From: Xenorhabdus griffiniae | GTDB taxonomy: Bacteria > Pseudomonadota > Gammaproteobacteria > Enterobacterales > Enterobacteriaceae | Reading direction: 5' to 3' | DNA: 37,751 nt | Assembly: GCF_015163655.1 (NCBI RefSeq) | Contig: NZ_JADEUF010000027.1 | Location: 1-37,751, forward strand | In this document: piece after piece, positions 32,300 to 37,751 of the stretch | How the letters are laid out: each line of letters starts with the position of its first letter | Numbering within the stretch: position 1 is the stretch's first letter | The notes under the pieces: generated by a model | What the model was told of the DNA's origin: nothing | The model's input: only the letters and a program-made list of their open reading frames with translations | The model's database searches: none | Translations under genes and position numbers: made by a program

Positions 32300-32761
32300 A
32301 TGATTGAACAGATCGCCGCTCAGCCAGCCTGGTTCTGGCTCTGTTTTGGTGGCCTGCTTCTGATTGCAGAATTGCTGGGAACGGGAGGATATCTGTTGTG
32401 GACAGGAACCGCAGCCATCGTTGTTGTCCTGATCACATGGATTTTCCCTACTATGGGCTGGGAATTGCAAGGTACTCTGTTTGCTGTCTTAACCTTGCTT
32501 TCTGCTATTGCATGGCGTAGCTGGCTACGCCATCGCCCACGCCAGACTAGTGATAAGGCGCTCAATCAGAAAAACCACCAGTTGATTGGAATGCGTACCC
32601 GTTTAATCACGGATACCGAAAACGGTTTTGGACGAGTCAAACTGGCCGATGGCAGTTGGCGCGTTCATTGTAACCAAGAACTTCCAGCCAATACCGAAGT
32701 TGAGGTTATCGCCGTCGACGGGATCACATTAAAGGTGAAACCGGTTCTCCATCAACCATGA
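32300..32761 (+). CDS. ybbJ: NfeD-like membrane protein YbbJ
   Basis: A 153-residue protein with two or three hydrophobic segments (about 10-85, including [20 protein letters not shown]) and a C-terminal OB-fold NfeD domain ([20 protein letters not shown]). It works with QmcA. The 3' end overlaps convergent cueR by 10 nt. Confidence 0.94.
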   Translation: MIEQIAAQPAWFWLCFGGLLLIAELLGTGGYLLWTGTAAIVVVLITWIFPTMGWELQGTLFAVLTLLSAIAWRSWLRHRPRQTSDKALNQKNHQLIGMRTRLITDTENGFGRVKLADGSWRVHCNQELPANTEVEVIAVDGITLKVKPVLHQP

Positions 32762-33156
32762 TACTTACAGCAGCCAGATAAATGCTCAATGATGGGACAA
32801 TCAGCCCCATCATCTCCTGGGCATTCAGCCACCAATACCAGTAATTTTTCCTTTATCTTTTGCAATTCCAACATCGTTTTTTCTATTTCCGCCACTTTTT
32901 GCAGGGTTGCCATTTTTACATCGGCACTGTGACGGTGAGGATTGCGAAATAGTCGCAGCAATTCGCGACACTCCTCCAACGTAAATCCAACTTCTTTCGC
33001 CTGACGCAAAAGCATCAGTTCATCAATATGCCTTTTTTGGTAATGACGATAGCCATTATCTCCCCGCTCTGGTGCGGTAATGAGATCTTTTTCTTCATAA
33101 AACCGAATCGCTTTGCTGGTTAAACCGGTCTTACGGGCAATTTCACTGATATTCAT
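32752..33156 (-). CDS. cueR: Cu(I)-responsive MerR-family regulator CueR
   Basis: A 134-residue MerR regulator: helix-turn-helix ([20 protein letters not shown]), dimer coiled coil, and the Cu(I) site Cys112 and Cys120 in CPGDDGADC, the E. coli positions. It binds the copA operator next door and, on sensing Cu(I), twists the 19-bp spacer into an active promoter. In E. coli glsA-ybaT separate it from copA; here it is directly divergent. Confidence 0.97.
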   Translation of the reverse strand: MNISEIARKTGLTSKAIRFYEEKDLITAPERGDNGYRHYQKRHIDELMLLRQAKEVGFTLEECRELLRLFRNPHRHSADVKMATLQKVAEIEKTMLELQKIKEKLLVLVAECPGDDGADCPIIEHLSGCCKYHG

Positions 33157-33165
33157 TATTTCCCC

Positions 33166-33196
33166 TTGACCTTCCCCTTGCCGGAAGGTTTAGCCT
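33166..33196 (+). promoter_or_regulatory. CueR operator/promoter of copA
   Basis: -35 TTGACC (33166-33171) and -10 TAGCCT (33191-33196) are separated by the over-long 19 bp typical of MerR promoters. The dyad ACCTTCC (33169-33175) and GGAAGGT (33183-33189) between them is almost the E. coli copA box. Confidence 0.95.
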
Positions 33197-33235
33197 TAAT
33201 GATAAGTATATCACTCTGTATCAGGAGATATTGTT

Positions 33236-35983
33236 ATGTCCACAACCACCATTCTCGCACTTCAAGGCCTGACTTGTATGCATTGTGTCGGCAGGGTTAA
33301 AAAAGCGTTGGAAAGAATACCCGGCGTTGAGCTGACGGATGTGAACCTCAATTATGCCAAAGTTATCAGTAATGTTTCACCTGATGAATTGATTGCGGCC
33401 ATTGTTGCCGAAGATTATCAAGCCTCTGTTGCCACCCAACCCGATGTTGTATTACGCCTGTCAGGTTTAAGCTGCATGAAATGTGCAAATAAAACACAAA
33501 AGGCATTGGACGCGGTAGAAGGTGTTATCGCCACAGAAGTTAATACCCAAGCTGCAAAAATCTATGGTAAAGCAGAGAACAGTGCCTTAATCCATGCAGT
33601 CGAACAAGCCGGATATCACGCTGAATTAGCAACGGAAACCGAGTACCCAAAAACTGAGCCGCTGGCAATACATGTTCCACAGACTCCGGAGTCTTTGGCA
33701 GCGGCAATATCTTCGACTCCGGTAGAAACCGTTTCTGTTGAACACAGCAACAAAAATGATGTGAGTGGTAATGACAGTATTCAGCTCCTGCTGGATGGCA
33801 TGAGCTGTGCAAGCTGTGTTAGTAAGGTACAAAAAGCCCTGCAATCCGTTGATGGCGTGGAACATGCCAGAGTCAATCTCGCGGAAAGAAGCGCATTGGT
33901 CACAGGCCACGCCTCACCAAATGCCTTAGTTGAAGCCGTCATCAAGGCCGGTTATGGTGCGGAAATTATTCAGGATGAAACAGAACGCCGTGAGCGTCAG
34001 CAACAATTAGCACAGGCCAATATGCGCCGATTTCGCTGGCAATCGGCCCTTGCGTTAGTGGTTGGATTGCCTGTCATGGTGTGGGGTATGGTAGGCGACA
34101 ATATGATACTCACACCAGCAAACCACACCATTTGGCTAACTATTGGTTTGGTGACGCTGGTTGTAATGCTATTTGCAGGTGGGCATTTTTATCGTAATGC
34201 GTGGCAAAGTCTAAAAAATGGCAGTGCAACAATGGATACCCTCGTAGCTCTGGGTACTGGTGTCGCATGGCTCTATTCAATAAGCGTCAATTTGTGGCCA
34301 GAAATTTTCCCCCCCCAAGCTCGCCATCTTTATTATGAAGCCAGTGCCATGATTATTGGTTTGGTCAATCTCGGCCATGCCTTGGAACAACGTGCCCGCC
34401 AACGCTCTTCCAAGGCCCTTGAGCGATTATTAGATCTCACGCCACCAACGGCGCGGCTAGTTACCTCTGAAGGTGAAAAAACAGTGCCTCTGGCCGATGT
34501 CATGCCCAATATGATACTACGCCTGACAACAGGAGATCGTGTTCCGGTTGATGGTGAAATTACTCAGGGTACAGTTTGGCTGGATGAAGCCATGCTGACA
34601 GGTGAACCTATTCCTCAGCAGAAAACAACTGGCGATACCGTCCATGCCGGCACTGTAGTCCAGGATGGTACGGTATTGTTTAAAGCCAATGCCATTGGCA
34701 GCCAAACAACCTTGGCACGCATTATTAAACTTGTTCGTCAGGCACAAAGCAGCAAACCTGAAATCGGCCAATTGGCCGATAAAATATCTTCAATATTCGT
34801 GCCTGTTGTCGTTGCTATCGCCCTGATTGCTGGCGCGATTTGGTATTTTGTCGGCCCTGCCCCACAAATCATGTACGCACTGGTCATCATGACAACCGTC
34901 TTGATTATCGCCTGTCCTTGCGCACTTGGGCTGGCAACCCCCATGTCCATCATCTCAGGGGTAGGACGGGCAGCCGAATTAGGTGTATTGGTGCGTGATG
35001 CTGATGCTCTGCAACATGCCAGTCAACTGGATACGATTGTCTTTGACAAAACAGGAACCTTAACTGAAGGTATGCCACAAGTCACAGAGATCCACACCTT
35101 TAATGGTTTCACCGAAGAGCAAGTATTACTATGGGCCGGTGCATTAGAAAATGGCTCTAATCACCCCTTGGCAAAAGCTATTTTATTGCAGGTTGAGGGG
35201 CAAAAATTACCCGAAGTACAAACATTCCGAACCCTCGCAGGATTGGGTGTTAAGGGAGAAATTGGAGAGGCTACGCTGTTATTGGGTAACCAAAAATTAC
35301 TTGAGCAGCATCAGATTGAAACAACAGAATTAAAGCCATTTATTGCGGCACAGGCAGAAAGAGGCATTACTCCCGTTATTCTGTCGGCCAATGGGAAAAT
35401 CGCTGCCCTGTTCTCTATCCGTGATCCCTTGCGCCAGGATACCATTTCTGCCCTGCAACGCTTACATCACCAAGGCTATCGTTTGGTTATGTTAACAGGA
35501 GATAATCCCATCACAGCGAATGCCATAGCCCAAGAAGCAGGTATTGACCAGGTGATTGCCGGTGTTTTGCCTGATGGTAAAGCCGCAGCCATTCAGTCAC
35601 TTCAATCAGAAGGCAGAAAAGTGGCGATGGTCGGCGATGGCATAAACGACGCCCCTGCATTGGCGCAAGCGGATGTCGGCATCGCAATGGGAAGCGGTAG
35701 CGATATCGCCATAGAAACCGCAACAATTACCCTGATGCGCCATAGCCTGCACGGGGTTGCTGATGCAGTTGAATTATCCCGCGGTACATTGCGTAATATG
35801 AAACAAAACCTATTTGGTGCATTTGTCTATAATACCTTAGGCATTCCAATTGCGGCCGGCATTTTATACCCGTTCACGGGCACTTTATTAAATCCTGTCG
35901 TTGCAGGTGCGGCCATGGCACTGTCTTCTATTACTGTTGTCAGTAACGCCAATCGCTTATTACGTTTCAAACCTAAGTCCTGA
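33236..35983 (+). CDS. copA: Cu(I)-exporting P-type ATPase CopA with three metal-binding domains
   Basis: A 915-residue P1B-ATPase, about 80 longer than E. coli CopA (834). Three HMA domains at the N-terminus carry C14MHC17, C80MKC83 and C191ASC194; E. coli has two. The membrane copper motif C560PC562, phosphorylation site D604KTGT, TGEPIPQ and [14 protein letters not shown] are intact. It exports Cu(I) to the periplasm at ATP cost. A probable -1 frameshift signal after the second HMA domain (33646-33705) would also yield a 140-residue soluble copper chaperone. A run of eight C at 34309-34316 lies in the membrane region. Confidence 0.97.
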   Translation: MSTTTILALQGLTCMHCVGRVKKALERIPGVELTDVNLNYAKVISNVSPDELIAAIVAEDYQASVATQPDVVLRLSGLSCMKCANKTQKALDAVEGVIATEVNTQAAKIYGKAENSALIHAVEQAGYHAELATETEYPKTEPLAIHVPQTPESLAAAISSTPVETVSVEHSNKNDVSGNDSIQLLLDGMSCASCVSKVQKALQSVDGVEHARVNLAERSALVTGHASPNALVEAVIKAGYGAEIIQDETERRERQQQLAQANMRRFRWQSALALVVGLPVMVWGMVGDNMILTPANHTIWLTIGLVTLVVMLFAGGHFYRNAWQSLKNGSATMDTLVALGTGVAWLYSISVNLWPEIFPPQARHLYYEASAMIIGLVNLGHALEQRARQRSSKALERLLDLTPPTARLVTSEGEKTVPLADVMPNMILRLTTGDRVPVDGEITQGTVWLDEAMLTGEPIPQQKTTGDTVHAGTVVQDGTVLFKANAIGSQTTLARIIKLVRQAQSSKPEIGQLADKISSIFVPVVVAIALIAGAIWYFVGPAPQIMYALVIMTTVLIIACPCALGLATPMSIISGVGRAAELGVLVRDADALQHASQLDTIVFDKTGTLTEGMPQVTEIHTFNGFTEEQVLLWAGALENGSNHPLAKAILLQVEGQKLPEVQTFRTLAGLGVKGEIGEATLLLGNQKLLEQHQIETTELKPFIAAQAERGITPVILSANGKIAALFSIRDPLRQDTISALQRLHHQGYRLVMLTGDNPITANAIAQEAGIDQVIAGVLPDGKAAAIQSLQSEGRKVAMVGDGINDAPALAQADVGIAMGSGSDIAIETATITLMRHSLHGVADAVELSRGTLRNMKQNLFGAFVYNTLGIPIAAGILYPFTGTLLNPVVAGAAMALSSITVVSNANRLLRFKPKS
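33646..33705 (+). promoter_or_regulatory. Programmed -1 ribosomal frameshift signal in copA
   Basis: The slippery heptamer C CCA AAA (33646-33652) has P138 and K139 in frame. After a -1 slip the next codons are AAC TGA, ending the product at 140 residues. Five nt on, GCCGCTG (33658-33664) pairs perfectly with CAGCGGC (33699-33705). A small palindrome (GACTCCGGAGTC, 33682-33693) lies in the loop. E. coli copA shifts at a CCCAAAG site that also reaches a stop at once, in the equivalent place (HPKAKPLA there, YPKTEPLA here). Confidence 0.78.
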
Positions 35984-36003
35984 CCTAACTTATTTTCTCC
36001 ATG

Positions 36004-36033
36004 AAAAGCTAAACCTATTCCGTTTAGCTTTTT
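36004..36033 (+). terminator. Terminator of copA
   Basis: AAAAGCTAAAC (36004-36014) and GTTTAGCTTTT (36022-36032) form an 11-bp stem with a 7-nt loop and a T run. Confidence 0.9.
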
Positions 36034-36112
36034 ATCCCGCACTTTTCCCTCTTTCTTGTTGGTGATTAACGGGTTAGCATACCGCCCAATGCCAGCTATT
36101 GGAGGATGTAAT

Positions 36113-36925
36113 ATGGGAAAATTACTGTCATATTTCAGTAAAATATTGGGGCTCAATTCCCAACGACATTACCCTTATCCTGCTTTTGACATCGATTTAA
36201 ATAACAACAAACAGTTACATATTGTTGGCAGCATTCATATGGGTACTAAGAACATGTACCCACTTTCTGAAGTATTGTTGGAACAGCTAGAGCAAGCGGA
36301 TGCTCTGATTGTCGAGGCAGATATCACGCAGGCCAATTCCCCTTTCAAAGAAACATTTCCTGAACAGACCGAGTTATCACAACGTTTATCTCCCGAACAT
36401 TTTGCCTGCCTGCAACACTATTGCCGGGAAATTCAACATCCTGTCACGTTGCTGGATCCATTGCCATCGTGGCAAGTCGCATTGATATTACAAGCCACCC
36501 AAGCCCAATATTTGGGGTTACAACCCCAATATGGTATCGATTGCCAATTACTGAACAGTGCACAAGCACTCAATAAACCCATTATCGAGTTGGAAGGAAC
36601 TGATGCACAAGTAAGCCTTCTCACCAACTTGCCAAACGGTGGGATCTCACTATTGGAAGATACCATCACCCATTGGCATACTAATGCCCGTGCTTTACAG
36701 ACCATGATTAGCTGGTGGATGAATTACAAACCGGAGAAACAAAATCAGGTAATACCCATGACATTCTGCGAAGAGATTTATCAAACCTTAATGGCTGAAC
36801 GCAACCGTCAATGGAGTGAACAGTTACATAGCTTACCAGCAGGAAAATATTTGGTTACAGTAGGCGCTTTGCACCTTCACGGTGAGAACAACTTACGCCA
36901 GATGCTGGCAAAACCGCAAACATAG
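36113..36925 (+). CDS. ybaP: TraB/GumN-family protein YbaP
   Basis: A 270-residue protein with the two TraB/GumN metal-site motifs, GSIHMG near the N-terminus and GALHLHG near the C-terminus, and DPLPSWQVALILQATQ in the core. The fold is that of Tiki-type metalloproteases; the bacterial role is unknown. ATG 36113 has GGAGGATGTAAT upstream, so I prefer it to the earlier opening of the frame. No clear signal peptide (MGKLLSYFSKILGL could be an anchor). Confidence 0.9.
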   Translation: MGKLLSYFSKILGLNSQRHYPYPAFDIDLNNNKQLHIVGSIHMGTKNMYPLSEVLLEQLEQADALIVEADITQANSPFKETFPEQTELSQRLSPEHFACLQHYCREIQHPVTLLDPLPSWQVALILQATQAQYLGLQPQYGIDCQLLNSAQALNKPIIELEGTDAQVSLLTNLPNGGISLLEDTITHWHTNARALQTMISWWMNYKPEKQNQVIPMTFCEEIYQTLMAERNRQWSEQLHSLPAGKYLVTVGALHLHGENNLRQMLAKPQT

Positions 36926-37000
36926 CAACTTCATCTGCTTCATTCTGAAAGTCAACCATTACGGATAAGCAGTGATAAATTGATCTTTATAGGAAAAAAT

Positions 37001-37477
37001 ATGACTCCCGCTGTTGTCTTGCTGGAAAAACAAAAAATTAATTTCAAACTTCATCCTTATGACCACGATGTCAATGAACATAATTTTGGTGATGAAGTGG
37101 TGAAAAAACTCGGTTTAGATGCCAATCAGGTTTTTAAAACATTGTTGGTTTCATTGAATGGTGATCCTAAACATCTTGCTGTCGCCGTTACGCCTGTCTC
37201 TGGGCAACTCGATTTGAAAAAAGTGGCTAAAGTTTTCAAGGCCAAGAAAGCAGATATGGCCGATCCTCAACTGGCACAAAAGGTAACGGGTTATTTAGTA
37301 GGTGGCATTAGCCCGTTGGGACAGAAAAAGCGTCTACCTACCGTGATTGACAGTCAGGCGCAAACCTTACCAACTCTATTTATTTCGGGTGGTAAACGTG
37401 GTTTAGATATTGAATTGTCCCCCATAGATTTATGTCAATTACTTCATTGCTCATTTGCTGATATTGCTAAAATTTGA
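37001..37477 (+). CDS. ybaK: Cys-tRNA(Pro)/Cys-tRNA(Cys) deacylase YbaK
   Basis: A 158-residue trans-editing enzyme of the INS superfamily that frees mischarged Cys from tRNA-Pro. Lys46 (VFKTLLV) and [14 protein letters not shown] are the active-site signatures. ATG 37001 follows TAGGAAAAAAT and puts Lys46 at the family number. In E. coli ushA follows; here an IS1-like element does. Confidence 0.96.
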   Translation: MTPAVVLLEKQKINFKLHPYDHDVNEHNFGDEVVKKLGLDANQVFKTLLVSLNGDPKHLAVAVTPVSGQLDLKKVAKVFKAKKADMADPQLAQKVTGYLVGGISPLGQKKRLPTVIDSQAQTLPTLFISGGKRGLDIELSPIDLCQLLHCSFADIAKI

Positions 37478-37513
37478 AGATCAATTGCAATTCTCGCTGA
37501 ATTTTTTCGAGCT

Positions 37514-37539
37514 GGCTCTGTTTTCTTTAAAACAGGGCC
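37514..37539 (+). terminator. Stem-loop downstream of ybaK
   Basis: GGCTCTGTTTT (37514-37524) and AAAACAGGGCC (37529-37539) pair over 11 bp with one G-T pair and a CTTT loop. The T run is poor (TTGTG), so termination may be partial. Confidence 0.6.
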
Positions 37540-37641
37540 TTGTGATAAACAATAATGTCGATATACTTTCCTCACAACGAAGAAATCCCTAATTACTATT
37601 TCAATTAACTTAGTTTCTTTAAATAAAAGAGGAATAAAATG

Positions 37642-37751
37642 GGTCGTGACATCAATTTATTGAATCATGTATAGTATGCCTATTTGGAGAACATTCAGAT
37701 GGCAAAGATTGATGTGACCTGTCCCTCTTGTTGTGCAGTTAAAGGGATCCA
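37642..37751 (+). mobile_element. IS1-family insertion sequence, left end
   Basis: GGTCGTGACATCAATTTATTG resembles the IS1 left inverted repeat (GGTGATGCTGCCAACTTACTG) and stands 57 bp before an InsA-like start, the IS1 spacing. The internal promoter region (TAGTATGCCTATTTGGAGA) also parallels IS1. The element continues beyond the window. Confidence 0.8.
37699..37751 (+). CDS. insA: IS1-family InsA, N-terminal fragment
   Basis: The 17 visible codons (MAKIDVTCPSCCAVKGI) match the zinc-finger start of IS1 InsA (MASVSISCPSCSATDGV), the DNA-binding repressor and the first half of the frameshifted InsAB transposase. GGAGAACATTC precedes the ATG. The rest is outside the window. Confidence 0.85.
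   Translation, partial: MAKIDVTCPSCCAVKGI

Noticed and set aside
34309-34316. C8 run in copA as a phase switch
   Set aside because: The gene is a conserved housekeeping pump with an intact frame on both sides; the run alone is too short to claim switching.
1-37751. CRISPR array, toxin-antitoxin pair, rRNA
   Set aside because: No regularly spaced repeats, no rRNA sequence, and no gene pair with recognisable toxin and antitoxin features; the paired small genes are better explained as an early phage operon.

Overview
The window joins the early and regulatory half of a lambda-type prophage (1 to about 14.7 kb, coding on both strands) to a stretch of conserved enterobacterial chromosome (14.7 to 37.6 kb), and ends in the left end of an IS1-family element. 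The chromosomal order folD-ybcJ-cysS-ppiB-lpxH-purE-purK ... ybbP-ybbA-tesA-ybbO-ybbN-qmcA-ybbJ-cueR-copA-ybaP-ybaK is the E. coli order with the fetAB, glsA-ybaT and rhs/allantoin material missing. With the moderate A+T content and the many short hairpin repeats ending in GATTGGTATA, I infer a member of the Morganellaceae, most like Xenorhabdus or Photorhabdus. The genus is inference from memory of these genomes, not a computed result.

Prophage. CI (+) and Cro (-) diverge from a shared operator. Three 14-bp ACA-N8-TGT sites spaced 22-23 bp lie at OR, and two spaced 23 bp lie at OL. The rightward-type operon runs on the minus strand: cro, nutR, two unknown genes, an HNH endonuclease, a DEAD/DEAH helicase, a zinc-ribbon/TOPRIM primase, a second HNH endonuclease, Q, the late promoter and terminator, and a lambda-S-like holin cut by the window edge. 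The leftward-type operon runs on the plus strand: pL, nutL, an N antiterminator, a membrane-anchored DEDDh exonuclease, then a chain of small overlapping genes. That chain includes ANR/PerC-like regulators, an ORF6N/ORF11CD3 antirepressor and a sliding-clamp-like protein, and it ends in an AlpA/excisionase-like gene beside tRNA-Arg(TCT). N-nut and Q-pR' control is therefore kept, while O/P replication is replaced by helicase plus primase. No integrase lies between the AlpA-like gene and the tRNA.

Chromosome. folD-ybcJ, cysS, ppiB-lpxH and purEK (with a PurR box) are housekeeping genes. Between purK and ybbP, where E. coli carries its allantoin genes, there is instead a three-gene unit: a Tsx-like outer-membrane channel with a TTG start, an MFS carrier, and a RutA-like flavin monooxygenase. 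Facing it is a remnant lumazine-binding domain whose 5' end has been replaced by a dispersed repeat. This is the best candidate for an undescribed metabolic module.

Copper region. cueR and copA diverge around a textbook CueR operator with a 19-bp spacer. CopA has three N-terminal metal-binding domains. After the second one the gene carries a C CCA AAA slippery heptamer, an immediate -1 frame stop and a 7-bp stem 5 nt downstream. This predicts that a two-domain copper chaperone is made by programmed frameshifting, a variant of the known E. coli CopA(Z) case.
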